Shown: in pieces, positions 27,465 through 36,729 of the stretch | Layout of the letters: the number at the start of each line of letters is the position of its first letter | How positions within the stretch are numbered: the first letter of the stretch is position 1 | The notes under the pieces: model-generated | What the model was told of the DNA's origin: nothing | Databases searched by the model: none | The model's input: only the letters and a program-made list of their open reading frames with translations | Made by a program: the position numbers and the translations under genes | Origin: Rhodanobacter sp. 7MK24 | GTDB taxonomy: Bacteria > Pseudomonadota > Gammaproteobacteria > Xanthomonadales > Rhodanobacteraceae | Assembly (NCBI RefSeq): GCF_014842995.1 | Contig: NZ_JACYXL010000001.1 | Span: 373,183 to 437,182 of the forward strand | DNA: 64,000 bases | Direction: 5' to 3'

Positions 27465-28187
27465 ATGTCGTCGAACAGCTGCCACCCGAACGCGCCGCAC
27501 GAGAAGCTCAAGGCGCCCGACTGGTACGTTTCGGCATTGATGATGGATCGCGCGCTGGACGCGATCCTGCGCCGCGTGAAGAAGTTCGACCGCGAACACG
27601 ACATTCCCTATCTCGCCGGCTACAGCCGGGACGGCAAGACCATCTACATCGACCGCCATCTGCCGAAGAGTTTCATGTTCCGCGGCCGCACCATTGATGT
27701 GGATCGCTTTCTGATCCTGCACGAGGAAGTCGAGAAGACCCTGATCGACCAGCTCGGCCTGCATTACCTCCACGCGCACCAGATTGCCACCCGTGCCGAG
27801 GAGGCCGCCGTGAACGCGCAACGCGTTACCTGGAAGGCCTACGACCGCTTCATGCAGAAATACGTGAAGTCCATCGGCGACGAACGGCTGCAGAAGGTGC
27901 CCTCCGATCTCGACCTCAAGCCCTACCGCGACTACCACGACTACGACCTGCTGCAGCGCATGGAGCAACATATGGAGCACACGCCCGGGCTGGGCGCGAA
28001 GCTCAAGGACGAACTGAAGGCCTATGCCGCCGCCTTCCGCGAGCAGCACGAAGTGGAGCGGCGGCACGCCACCAGTACGCGCAAACGCGCGGCGGTGGCG
28101 CCAAAGCAGGGGGCGGCGAAAAAAGCGGTGGAGAAGCCGGCTACCCGCAAGATGACGGTGAAAGCTTCGAAACGCACGGGCAGCTGA
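27465..28187 (+). CDS. conserved-looking cytoplasmic protein, function unknown
   Basis: A 240-residue soluble protein with no signal peptide or membrane segment. AAGGAG precedes the ATG at 27465. The core is charged and mostly helical; distinctive stretches are IPYLAGYSRDGKTIYIDRHL and ILHEEVEKTLIDQLGLHYLH followed by AHQIATRAEEAAV. The His/Glu-rich pattern (HEEVEK, HYLHAHQIATRAEE) recalls metal sites in putative peptidases, but no HExxH is present, so no function is assigned. The last 40 residues are a Lys/Ala/Arg-rich tail like those of DNA-binding histone-like proteins, likely disordered. Confidence 0.7.
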   Translation: MSSNSCHPNAPHEKLKAPDWYVSALMMDRALDAILRRVKKFDREHDIPYLAGYSRDGKTIYIDRHLPKSFMFRGRTIDVDRFLILHEEVEKTLIDQLGLHYLHAHQIATRAEEAAVNAQRVTWKAYDRFMQKYVKSIGDERLQKVPSDLDLKPYRDYHDYDLLQRMEQHMEHTPGLGAKLKDELKAYAAAFREQHEVERRHATSTRKRAAVAPKQGAAKKAVEKPATRKMTVKASKRTGS

Positions 28188-28408
28188 GCGACAACCCTGT
28201 TGCGGCATGCCGGAAGGCGCGTCGTCCGAATCCGTTTTCGATGCGATGCACGGCTGCGCAACGCGCTCCCCGACGAGAGCTTGTCCGGGGCGTTCGCACA
28301 GGGCTTGAGAGCACCCGCGGCGTCAGCTCAAAGCCAACGGAGCAGGCCGTAGCGATGCCTTGAGCAGGCGCTTGGATAGGAGGGGCGGGCGTTGCACCGC
28401 CCGGTAGT

Positions 28409-30010
28409 TCAGGCGGCTTCCGCCAGCTCCTCTTCCTCGTCCACCTTGAAGAAAGCCACGCTCCTGACCAGCGATCCGGCACGCAACTGCACGGCCTCGG
28501 CCGCAGCGGCGGCTTCCTCCACCAGCGCCGCGTTGCTCTGCGTGACTTCGTCCATCTGGCTCACCGCCTGGTTGACCTGCTGAATGCCGGTCGCCTGTTC
28601 GCGGCTTTGCAGAGCGATGGAATTGACGGTATCGACGACCTCGTCCACGCTTCCGAGCAGCTTGCCGACCATAGCTTCGGCATGACCGATCCTCTGCGTG
28701 CTGCCGTCGATGATGGATATCGATTCCTCGATCAACGCCCGGATCTGGTCGGATGCCGCACGCGAGCTGCGCGCCAGCGACTGCACTTCGGATGCCACCA
28801 CGTTGAACCCCTTGCCGGCCTCGCCGGCATGGGCCGCTTCCACGGATGCGTTGATCGCCAGGATATGGGTCTGGGTCGCGATTTTCGCCATGGTTTCGGT
28901 GATCTCGTTGATCCGGCCGGAGACGTCCTGGACGCGCTCCATCGCCTTGACCGCCTCGCTCATGGCGGCGCCGCTCTCGCGCGCCACATTGGATGCCCCG
29001 GCAGCCAACTGGGCGGCCTGCTGCGCACGCATGGCGTTCGCATTGACGCTCTCGGTGAATTCCTGCATCGACGCGGCGGTTTCCTCCAACGCTGCAGCCT
29101 GCTCGCTGGTGCGCGAAGAAAGATCGTGGTTGCCGCTGGCGATCTGGTTCGTGGAGGAAGAAATCTCGTGCGAACCCTTGCGGATCGTACCGACGACCTG
29201 GAGCAGCTGACGGTTCATGCGATCCAGGGCGGCCAGCAACTGGCCGGTCTCGTCACGACTGGCGGATTCGATGCGCGTGCGCAGGTCGCCGTCGGCCACG
29301 GCCTCGGCCATCTTCACCGCGCGATGGATCGGCATGGTGATGCTGTATGCCAGCATCCAGATCAGCAGCGTGCAGGCAACCAGCGCGCAGAACACTACCG
29401 CCGCCAGCAGGTGCCAGGCACCCCGGTAGGCGTCCTCGCTCTCCGCATCGATGCTGCGGCCCTCGGCCGCGGCCTGGTCCTTCATGCCGGCCACCAGCGC
29501 ATCGATGGCGTCGGTGGGCGGGCGATCCATGCCGGCCACCAGGGCGTCCACCACGTGCACGCTTTCCGGCTTGCTGCCGTTGTACTTCTGCAGGGCGTCC
29601 TCGTAGCGCTTCTGCAGCTCGGCATGGGTAGACAGTGCGGCGTCGACGCCGCGGCTGTCCAGTCCGAGCGTGGTCATCTGCTGCTTGAGGGAGGCAAGGT
29701 CGCGGTCCACGGCCTGGCTGCTGGTGCCGAACTGGTCGTGATACTTCTTGAATGCCTCGGGGGTCGCACCGCGCAGCAGGGTGTCCTTCCAGCTCTGCAC
29801 CTGCTTCTTGAAATCGACCTGGGCCACGCGCGCGGTGTCCACGGCGGCAGCGAAGGCGGTGGCGGTGTGGGTGGCGCGGATCTGCAGTTCGTGGGTGCGT
29901 TCCAGGCCCTGCCACCCGCCGAAGCCGACCACGGCAGTGGCCACCAGCATCACGAAGCCGAGCAGGCCGAGCCGCAGGGCGATGCGCAAGTCGCGTAACC
30001 GGAACGTCAT
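28409..30010 (-). CDS. methyl-accepting chemotaxis protein
   Basis: A 533-residue chemoreceptor. A first membrane segment is at about 12-33, a helical periplasmic sensor domain of the four-helix-bundle type at about 34-200, a second membrane segment at about 202-224 and a HAMP domain at 225-275 (MPIHRAVKMAEAVADGDLRT). The long cytoplasmic coiled coil includes the CheA/CheW-binding tip AINASVEAAHAGEAGKGFNV. The C-terminus is acidic (EEEELAEAA) with no CheR-binding pentapeptide. The ATG at 30010 is chosen; a TTG four codons upstream is the alternative. No che genes are adjacent and the ligand is unknown. Confidence 0.92.
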   Translation of the reverse strand: MTFRLRDLRIALRLGLLGFVMLVATAVVGFGGWQGLERTHELQIRATHTATAFAAAVDTARVAQVDFKKQVQSWKDTLLRGATPEAFKKYHDQFGTSSQAVDRDLASLKQQMTTLGLDSRGVDAALSTHAELQKRYEDALQKYNGSKPESVHVVDALVAGMDRPPTDAIDALVAGMKDQAAAEGRSIDAESEDAYRGAWHLLAAVVFCALVACTLLIWMLAYSITMPIHRAVKMAEAVADGDLRTRIESASRDETGQLLAALDRMNRQLLQVVGTIRKGSHEISSSTNQIASGNHDLSSRTSEQAAALEETAASMQEFTESVNANAMRAQQAAQLAAGASNVARESGAAMSEAVKAMERVQDVSGRINEITETMAKIATQTHILAINASVEAAHAGEAGKGFNVVASEVQSLARSSRAASDQIRALIEESISIIDGSTQRIGHAEAMVGKLLGSVDEVVDTVNSIALQSREQATGIQQVNQAVSQMDEVTQSNAALVEEAAAAAEAVQLRAGSLVRSVAFFKVDEEEELAEAA

Positions 30011-30122
30011 GGCAATACCCAAGCTGGACAGGACACTCGGCTATCGGCAGATCGAAGCTGCGGCTTGAGCATCGCCCCCGGCATGGGCGGCAGGCCCTGC
30101 GCTGCCAGACGGCGGCGCGTCG

Positions 30123-31355
30123 TCAATACAGCACGCGGGTGCGCAACGTCCCCTGGATGGCCACGAGCTTGTCCCTCAAGGCATTGGCCTGGATTTCGTC
30201 GGCCGACACGTCGATCACCACGTAGCCCACCTCCGCGTCCGTCTGCAGGAACTGTGCGTCGATGTTGATATTGCCGGCGGAGAACAGCTCGTTGATGCGC
30301 GACAGCACGCCAGGCACGTTGCGGTGGATGTGCAGCAGGCGCCGGCTCTTCGGGTGTTCCGGCAGCGACACTTCGGGGAAGTTCACCGCGGACAGGGTGG
30401 AACCGTTGTCGCTGTAGCGCACCAGCTTGCTGGCGACCTCGATGCCGATGTTGTCCTGCGCCTCCAGCGTGCTGCCGCCGATGTGCGGGGTGAGGATCAC
30501 GTTGTCCAGGCCGATCAGCGGCGAGACGAACGGATCGTCGTTGCCCTTGGGTTCCACCGGGAACACGTCCACCGCGGCGCCGGCGACGTGCCCGGAGCGC
30601 AATGCCTCGGCCAGCGCGTCGATCTCCACCACGCTGCCGCGCGAGGCATTGATCAGCACCGCGCCCTTGCGCATCGCGGCGATTTCCGTCGCTCCGAACA
30701 TCAGCTTGGTGGCCGGCGTTTCCGGCACGTGCAGGGTCACCACGTCGGAGCGCTGCAGCAGGTCGTGCAGGCTGGCCGCGGCCTGCGCGTTGCCCAGCGC
30801 CAGCTTGGTCTCCACATCGTGGAAGATCACGCGCATGCCCAGGCCTTCGGCCAATACACCCACCTGGGTGCCGATGTGGCCGTAGCCGATCACGCCCAGC
30901 ACCTTGCCGCGCGCCTCGTAGCTGCCGGCGGCGGACTTGCTCCAACCGCCGCGGTGGCATTGCGCGCTCCGTTGCGGGATGCCACGCAGCAGCATGATGG
31001 CCTCGGCGATCACCAGCTCGGCCACGCTGCGCGTATTGGAGTAGGGCGCATTGAACACCGGTACGCCCAGCCGCTCCGCCTCGCCCAGGTCGACCTGGTT
31101 GGTGCCGATGCAGAAGCAGCCCGCCGCGATCAGCCGCTTGGCGTGGCGCAGCACTTCGGCATTGAGCTGGGTGCGCGAGCGCAGTCCCACGATGTGGGCG
31201 TCGGCGATGCGTTCCAGCAGTTGCGCCTCGGGCAGCGACTTCAGGTGGTATTCGATGTTGCTGTAGCCCGCCCGCTCGAAAACCTCCACCGCGGTGCGAC
31301 TCACACCCTCCAGCAGCAGCACCTTGATGTCTTGCCGAGGGAACGAGGTCTTCAT
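30123..31355 (-). CDS. serA: D-3-phosphoglycerate dehydrogenase
   Basis: A 410-residue enzyme, the same length as E. coli SerA, that oxidises 3-phosphoglycerate in the first step of serine synthesis. It has a substrate-binding domain, an NAD-binding domain with GYGHIG (residues 157-162), the catalytic Arg/Glu/His region ending LTPHIGGST, and a C-terminal ACT domain (LHIHRNVPGVLSRINELFS) that in E. coli binds serine for feedback inhibition. The ATG at 31355 has GGAG upstream. SerA enzymes also reduce 2-oxoglutarate to D-2-hydroxyglutarate. The divergent neighbour is a likely enzyme for removing that product. Confidence 0.95.
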   Translation of the reverse strand: MKTSFPRQDIKVLLLEGVSRTAVEVFERAGYSNIEYHLKSLPEAQLLERIADAHIVGLRSRTQLNAEVLRHAKRLIAAGCFCIGTNQVDLGEAERLGVPVFNAPYSNTRSVAELVIAEAIMLLRGIPQRSAQCHRGGWSKSAAGSYEARGKVLGVIGYGHIGTQVGVLAEGLGMRVIFHDVETKLALGNAQAAASLHDLLQRSDVVTLHVPETPATKLMFGATEIAAMRKGAVLINASRGSVVEIDALAEALRSGHVAGAAVDVFPVEPKGNDDPFVSPLIGLDNVILTPHIGGSTLEAQDNIGIEVASKLVRYSDNGSTLSAVNFPEVSLPEHPKSRRLLHIHRNVPGVLSRINELFSAGNINIDAQFLQTDAEVGYVVIDVSADEIQANALRDKLVAIQGTLRTRVLY

Positions 31356-31417
31356 GGGGGCTCCGGCGCGAAATGAACTGCTACTATGCCAGAATTGCGG
31401 CAACGCAGCACGTCGCC

Positions 31418-31433
31418 GTTTGGACGTCCGAAC
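31418..31433. promoter_or_regulatory. 16-base near-perfect palindrome between serA and the D2HGDH-like gene
   Basis: GTTTGGACGTCCGAAC has arms that match at 7 of 8 positions. It lies 63 bases upstream of serA and about 190 bases upstream of the divergent flavoprotein. Nearby, CCACGCA (31435-31441) and TGCGTGG (31449-31455) form a second perfect inverted repeat. A transcription factor site is inferred. Confidence 0.45.
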
Positions 31434-31625
31434 GCCACGCAAGGAGCCTGCGTGGTGGAAACATCCGAGGCGAAAAGCCTGCGGTGCGAAGGCTGATTTT
31501 CGACGGTTCGCCGGCCCGTAGTGGTTCTATGGGCCAAGAAGCGGCGGAAATATGCACCGCACGGCGGGCTTTGCAGCCCGGATGATTTCTGCCGCGCAGG
31601 CTCCTGATAATCCAACGGAGACCTC

Positions 31626-33014
31626 ATGAGCACCGCCCTGGACGATCTCGCCCGCCGCCTGCCCGGGCTGCGCCTGCTTTCCGAGCCCGGCGACCTCGAG
31701 CATTATGGTCGCGACTGGACGCGTCGCTGGACGCCTGCGCCACTGGCCGTCGCGCTGCCGGCCACGGTGGAGGAAGTGCAGGGCATCGTGCGCTGGGCCA
31801 ATGAGCACGGTGTGGCCCTGGTTCCCTCCGGCGGTCGTACCGGGCTTTCCGGCGGTGCGGTGGCGGCGAACGGCGAGCTGGTGCTGAGCCTGGAGCGGAT
31901 GAACCACGTGCTGGGCTTCGACGCCGCCGACCGCACGCTCACCGTGCAGCCGGGCATGCCGCTGGAGGCGGTGCACATGGCGGCGCGCGAACACGGGCTG
32001 ATCTACCCGGTGGACTTCGCCGCGCGCGGCTCCTGCTCCATCGGCGGCAACATCGCTACCAATGCCGGCGGCATCCGGGTGATCCGTTATGGCAACACGC
32101 GCGAGTGGATCGCCGGGCTCAAGGTGGTGGCCGGTAATGGCGAGCTGCTCGACCTCAACCGTGCGCTGGTGAAGAACTCCAGCGGCTACGACTTCCGCCA
32201 ACTGCTGATCGGCTCGGAAGGCACGCTGGGCATCGTGGTGGAAGCCACGCTCAGGCTCACCGATCCGCCGCCGCCCGCGCAGACCATGTTGCTGGCGCTG
32301 CCCGACATGGACGCGGTGCTGGCGGTCTTCGGTCTGTTCCGCGCGAAGCTCTCGCTGCAGGCTTTCGAATTCTTCACCGACGTGGCGCTGAAACACGTGC
32401 TGGCGCATGGCGCGCAGCGCGCGCTGGACGGCGAGCATCCGTATTACGTGGTCACCGAGTTCGACGCGCCGGACGAAGCCGCGCAGGACGCCGCACTGGC
32501 GGTGCTGGGCGAAGGTATGGAGCAGGGCTGGATCGTCGACGGCACGATCGCGCAGAGCGAGGCCCAGGCCGCCGCGCTGTGGCGGCTGCGCGAGGGCATC
32601 ACCGAGAGCCTGGCACCGCACAAGCCGTACAAGAACGACGTGTCGGTGCGCATCGGCGCGGTGCCGGCCTTCCTGCACGCGATGCAGGCGCTGCTGGCGC
32701 GCGAGTATCCGCAGATCGAGGTGGTGTGGTTCGGCCACATCGGCGACGGCAACCTGCACATCAACGTGCTCAAGCCGGCAGGCATGGCGGATGCGGATTT
32801 CATCGCGCAGTGCGAGCACGTCACCAAGCTGCTGGCCGCCACGCTGAAGGAGCACGGCGGCAGCATTTCCGCCGAACACGGCATCGGCCTGGTCAAGCGG
32901 CCCTACCTCGACAGCACGCGCAGCGCAGCGGAGATCGCGCTGATGCGCGGCGTGCGCAAGGTGTTCGACCCGAATGGCGTCCTCAATCCGGGCAAGCTGT
33001 TCGAGGTGGAATGA
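31626..33014 (+). CDS. FAD-binding oxidase, probable D-2-hydroxyglutarate dehydrogenase
   Basis: A 462-residue flavoprotein of the VAO/GlcD group. The FAD-binding loop PSGGRTGLSGGA is at about 67-78, and the C-terminal half has GHIGDGNLHINVL and EHGIGLVKRPYL, whose His/Glu residues hold the metal and hydroxy-acid substrate. D-lactate dehydrogenase or a glycolate oxidase subunit are alternatives. The divergent serA neighbour favours D-2-hydroxyglutarate, because SerA forms this compound and a D2HGDH partner next to serA has been described in Pseudomonas. GGAG lies eight bases before the ATG, and TGATAAT at 31605-31611 may be the -10. The gene converges on the beta-lactamase gene with a four-base gap. 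Confidence 0.82.
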   Translation: MSTALDDLARRLPGLRLLSEPGDLEHYGRDWTRRWTPAPLAVALPATVEEVQGIVRWANEHGVALVPSGGRTGLSGGAVAANGELVLSLERMNHVLGFDAADRTLTVQPGMPLEAVHMAAREHGLIYPVDFAARGSCSIGGNIATNAGGIRVIRYGNTREWIAGLKVVAGNGELLDLNRALVKNSSGYDFRQLLIGSEGTLGIVVEATLRLTDPPPPAQTMLLALPDMDAVLAVFGLFRAKLSLQAFEFFTDVALKHVLAHGAQRALDGEHPYYVVTEFDAPDEAAQDAALAVLGEGMEQGWIVDGTIAQSEAQAAALWRLREGITESLAPHKPYKNDVSVRIGAVPAFLHAMQALLAREYPQIEVVWFGHIGDGNLHINVLKPAGMADADFIAQCEHVTKLLAATLKEHGGSISAEHGIGLVKRPYLDSTRSAAEIALMRGVRKVFDPNGVLNPGKLFEVE

Positions 33015-33018
33015 ACGC

Positions 33019-34023
33019 TCAGGGATGCAGCGTGTCCGCGACCGTGCGTGCCAGGTCGGCGAACAGCGCATCACGTTCGTCCTTCGAGGCGGGCGAGGTC
33101 GTGAGGAAAGCCGCCACGATCACGCTGTGGCCATTAGGCCAGGTCAGGATGCCGATGTCGTTGTAGGCGGCGGTCAGCCCGTCCAGCGTGTAGGACGTAC
33201 CGCATTTGTCCGCGAACTGCACGTTGTGGGGCAAGCCCTGCCGCATGCGGTTCGGTTGCGTCTGCGCCTGCATCAGTGCGAGCAAGGCGTGCGTCGATGA
33301 CGGCGAGAGCAGGGCGCCGCGCTGCAACTGGCGCAGGAAGTCCGCGGCGGCATCCGGCGTAGTGCGGTTGCGCGGATCGGCGAGATAGGCACGGTAGCCG
33401 CGTTGCAGGCGCGACTCCTCTGCTTGTGCCGTTTCGTTCGCCGGCGGCTGCTGGCCGGGCGCCAATTGTTCGAACACGCGGTCGAAGCCGGCCTCGCCCA
33501 TGTCCACGCGCATGCCGGTGATGCCGTGCGCGCGCAGGAACGCGGTGACCTCCTGCGGCGGGACCAGCTTCAGCAGGGCGTCGACGGCGGTGTTGTCGCT
33601 GTCCTTGACGGCTGCCGCGAGCAGTTGGCGCACGGTGAACGTCATCCGTTCGCCATGGAAGTGCGCGCCGATGGATGGCACGGCGGAACCGCCGACCACA
33701 TCCGCGCGCGTCAGCGTGACGGTTTGTTCCATCGACAATTTGCCGCTGTCGATCTGCGCGAATACCGCAGCGGCGACCGGCGCCTTGAACACGCTCATCA
33801 TCGGGTAGGCGCGGTCGGCGTTGACGCGCCAGCGCTCGCCGCTCTGCGGGTCGAGCACGACGATGCCGAACACGCCGGGTTGCGCGTGCCTGGACAGCGC
33901 GTCGAACTTGCCTTGCAGCGCTGCATGGACGTCCGCTGGTTGCGATGTCGCCATGGCCATTGGTGCGATGAAGGCGAGGACAAGGGCGAGCAGTCGAGGC
34001 AGGTGGACGTATTTGGGTTGCAT
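33019..34023 (-). CDS. class A beta-lactamase-like serine hydrolase with KCG in place of KTG
   Basis: A 334-residue exported protein with a signal peptide (residues 1-25, ending PMAMA-T). The serine hydrolase motifs are SVFK (77-80, nucleophile Ser77), SDN (142-144) and KCG (273-275), where class A enzymes nearly always have KTG. A Glu in VDMGEAGFD (about 177) may be the deacylation base, but the omega loop is not a standard match. Class A (subgroup resembling PER-type) beta-lactamase is the best fit. Hydrolysis of beta-lactams is not certain given the changed motif. The ATG at 34023 is chosen for the signal peptide. No LysR-type regulator is adjacent. Confidence 0.82.
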   Translation of the reverse strand: MQPKYVHLPRLLALVLAFIAPMAMATSQPADVHAALQGKFDALSRHAQPGVFGIVVLDPQSGERWRVNADRAYPMMSVFKAPVAAAVFAQIDSGKLSMEQTVTLTRADVVGGSAVPSIGAHFHGERMTFTVRQLLAAAVKDSDNTAVDALLKLVPPQEVTAFLRAHGITGMRVDMGEAGFDRVFEQLAPGQQPPANETAQAEESRLQRGYRAYLADPRNRTTPDAAADFLRQLQRGALLSPSSTHALLALMQAQTQPNRMRQGLPHNVQFADKCGTSYTLDGLTAAYNDIGILTWPNGHSVIVAAFLTTSPASKDERDALFADLARTVADTLHP

Positions 34024-34166
34024 GCGGGGGCTCTGGTTGGCAGGAAGGCACCAGCTTCCCAGATGAAAAGGGCGGCGCGATAGCGTGTGCATGACTGGAC
34101 AATGCGCCGCACGGTCCGTTGCCTCGGGTCGCCGTGTTAGCCTTTTGGAATGTTAGTAATCCGAGC

Positions 34167-35132
34167 ATGTCCATGACGCAGGAACGCCGCGTGCTGTACC
34201 CCGAAATCGAACCCTACGACCGCGGCATGCTCAAGGTCTCGGAGTTGCACACGCTGTACTACGAGCAGTGCGGCAATCCGGACGGCAAGCCGGTGGTGTT
34301 CCTGCACGGCGGCCCCGGCGGTGGCACCAATCCCAAGTGTCGGCGTTTCTTCGATCCGGCGGTGTACCGCATTGTGCTGTTCGACCAGCGCGGTTGCGGT
34401 CAATCCACCCCGCATGCGGAATTGCGCGAGAACACGACCTGGGATCTGGTAGCCGACATCGAGCGCATGCGTGAACACCTGGCCATCGGCCGCTGGCAGG
34501 TGTTCGGTGGCTCGTGGGGTTCCACGCTGGCGCTGGCCTATGCGCAGACGCACCCGGACAAGGTCACCGAACTGGTGCTGCGCGGCATCTTCATGCTGCG
34601 CCGCTGGGAGCTGGAGTGGTTCTACCAGAAGGGCTGCGACGCGCTGTACCCGGACGCCTGGGAAACCTATCTCGCGGCGATTCCCGAAGCCGAACGCGGC
34701 GACCTGATGAGCGCCTACCATCGCCGCCTCACCAGCGACGACCCGGCCGTGCGCGTCGCCGCGGCGCGGGCGTGGTCGGTGTGGGAGGGTTCCACCAGCT
34801 ATCTGCAGCAGGATCCGACCAGCATCGGCGCGCACGACGAGGACGAATTCGCGCTGGCCTTCGCGCGCATCGAATGCCATTACTTCGTCAACGGCGGCTT
34901 CTTCGCGCACGACGATCAGTTGCTGCGTAACGTCGATCGCATCCGCAAGATCCCCGCCGTGATCGTGCAGGGCCGCTACGACGTGGTCTGCCCGATCCGC
35001 AGCGCCTGGGATCTGCACCGCGCGTGGCCGGAAGCAGACCTGCGCATCGTGCAGGACGCCGGGCATTCGGCGTTCGAGCCAGGGAATATCCACGAACTGG
35101 TGGAGGCCACCGATCGCTTCGGTCGCAGCTGA
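34167..35132 (+). CDS. pip: proline iminopeptidase
   Basis: A 321-residue cytoplasmic alpha/beta-hydrolase that removes N-terminal proline from peptides. The oxyanion motif HGGPGGG is at 47-53, the nucleophile elbow GGSWGST at 114-120 (Ser116), and the rest of the triad lies in QGRYDVVCP (Asp) and DAGHSAFEP (His). Length fits the S33 family (about 315). The exact start is uncertain: ATG at 34167 or 34173, both with weak ribosome sites. It is divergent from the beta-lactamase gene and converges on the GMC oxidoreductase gene. Confidence 0.94.
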   Translation: MSMTQERRVLYPEIEPYDRGMLKVSELHTLYYEQCGNPDGKPVVFLHGGPGGGTNPKCRRFFDPAVYRIVLFDQRGCGQSTPHAELRENTTWDLVADIERMREHLAIGRWQVFGGSWGSTLALAYAQTHPDKVTELVLRGIFMLRRWELEWFYQKGCDALYPDAWETYLAAIPEAERGDLMSAYHRRLTSDDPAVRVAAARAWSVWEGSTSYLQQDPTSIGAHDEDEFALAFARIECHYFVNGGFFAHDDQLLRNVDRIRKIPAVIVQGRYDVVCPIRSAWDLHRAWPEADLRIVQDAGHSAFEPGNIHELVEATDRFGRS

Positions 35133-35139
35133 GGAGGCA

Positions 35140-36729
35140 TCAGCCGCCCGCGAGGAATTCCGCCGCCCGCTCGCCGATCATCGCGCAGGCGGCCTGCGTA
35201 TTGCCGGAGATCAGCGTCGGCATGATCGAGGCGTCGGCCACGCGCAGGCCGGCCACGCCGCGCACGCGTAGTTCGGGATCGACCACGGCATTCGCATCAC
35301 TGCCCATGCGGCAGGTACCCACCGGGTGATAGATGGTGTCGGCATGCCGGCGGATGATTTCGCGCAGGCGGACTTCGTCGTCCGTCTCGGCGTCGTACAA
35401 CGCCGGCCCCGCGTAGCGCGCGAAGGCGGGCGCCGCAAGGATGCGGCGGGCCAGGCCCACACCTGCGAGCAGCGTCTCCATGTCGCGCGGATCGCTCAGG
35501 AAGGCCGGGTCGATCAGCGGCGCCGCACGCACATTGGCGCTGGCGAGGCGCACGCTGCCGTGGCTATGCGGACGCAGCACGCAGGTGTGCAATGACAGGC
35601 CGCGTGCGGCATGCAGGCGTCGGCTGTGCTCGTCCACGATGCCGATGCACAGATGCAACTGGATATCGGGCCGTGCCAGTTCCGCTCGCGTACGCAGGAA
35701 GCCGCCGGCCTCGGCCACATTGCTGGTAAGCAGGCCGGTGCCGCGCCGGAACGGGCCGATCGCGCGCAGCACCTGCGGCAGGATGCCTGGCACTGTGCCG
35801 AACAGACCGCGGTCGTCGACCTTGCGGCTGATGACGAAATCCACGTGGTCTTGCAGGTTGGCACCCACGTCGCGGGCGTCGCGATGTACCGCGATGCCCA
35901 GATCGCGCAGGTGTGCGGCCGGCCCGATGCCCGAGAGCATCAGTAGCTGCGGCGTGCCAAAGGCGCCGGCGGCAAGCACCACTTCGGCGCGTGCGGCATA
36001 ACTGCCGCCGTTCGCGCAGGCGATGCCGGTGGCACGCCCGTCTTCGATCGCCACCCGCGCCACCGGGGTTTCCGCGAGCACGGTGAGATTCTTCGGTGCC
36101 AATGCGGTGAGGTAGGCGCGTGCTGCATTCCAGCGGCGGCCATGTTGCTGGAACACCTGGTAGGCGCCCACGCCCTCCTGGCTGGCGCCGTTGAAATCCG
36201 GATTGAAGGAGTGACCGCATTGAGCAGCGGCTTCGATGAAGGCGCGGGTGCAATCGCTGGGGCTGGCCAGATCGCTCACTGTCAGCGGGCCGCCGGTGGC
36301 GTGCCAGGCATCGGCGCCGCGCGTGTTGTGCTCGCTGCGCAGGAAGTAGGGGAACACGTCGCGCCAGGCCCAGCCGGTGGCGCCAAGCCGCGCCCAGTCA
36401 TCGTAATCTTCGGGTTGGCCGCGTATGTAGATCATCGCGTTGATCAGGCTGGATCCGCCCAGTCCGCGTCCACGTGGCTGCACGCCGCGCCGGCCGCCGA
36501 GGCCTGCCTGCGGCACGGTGCGGTAGCTGTAGTTGCGCGCATTGCGGAATGGCACCAGGGTGGCGATGCCCAGCGGCACGTCCGAGCGCATGCCGCTTTT
36601 CGCCGGGCCGGTTTCAACCAGCAGCACGCTGGCATCCGGCTTGAGCGTGGCCAGCCGCGTCGCGGTGGCGCAACCGGCAGGGCCGGCGCCCACCACGATG
36701 AAGTCGAATGCTCCCCTGGGTTCTCGCAT
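35140..36729 (-). CDS. GMC-family FAD oxidoreductase (choline-dehydrogenase-like)
   Basis: A 529-residue flavoprotein that should oxidise an alcohol. The FAD-binding motif VVGAGPAG is at 12-19, the GMC signature GRGLGGSSLINAMIYIRG lies at about 87-104, and the C-terminal active site has HPVGTCRMG and SGNTQA with the catalytic His and Asn. The substrate cannot be told; choline, aryl alcohols and long-chain alcohols are all possible for the family. Its ATG follows directly after the upp stop with no gap, so it is cotranscribed with upp. There is no betaine-aldehyde dehydrogenase nearby, which argues against a choline pathway. Confidence 0.88.
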   Translation of the reverse strand: MREPRGAFDFIVVGAGPAGCATATRLATLKPDASVLLVETGPAKSGMRSDVPLGIATLVPFRNARNYSYRTVPQAGLGGRRGVQPRGRGLGGSSLINAMIYIRGQPEDYDDWARLGATGWAWRDVFPYFLRSEHNTRGADAWHATGGPLTVSDLASPSDCTRAFIEAAAQCGHSFNPDFNGASQEGVGAYQVFQQHGRRWNAARAYLTALAPKNLTVLAETPVARVAIEDGRATGIACANGGSYAARAEVVLAAGAFGTPQLLMLSGIGPAAHLRDLGIAVHRDARDVGANLQDHVDFVISRKVDDRGLFGTVPGILPQVLRAIGPFRRGTGLLTSNVAEAGGFLRTRAELARPDIQLHLCIGIVDEHSRRLHAARGLSLHTCVLRPHSHGSVRLASANVRAAPLIDPAFLSDPRDMETLLAGVGLARRILAAPAFARYAGPALYDAETDDEVRLREIIRRHADTIYHPVGTCRMGSDANAVVDPELRVRGVAGLRVADASIMPTLISGNTQAACAMIGERAAEFLAGG

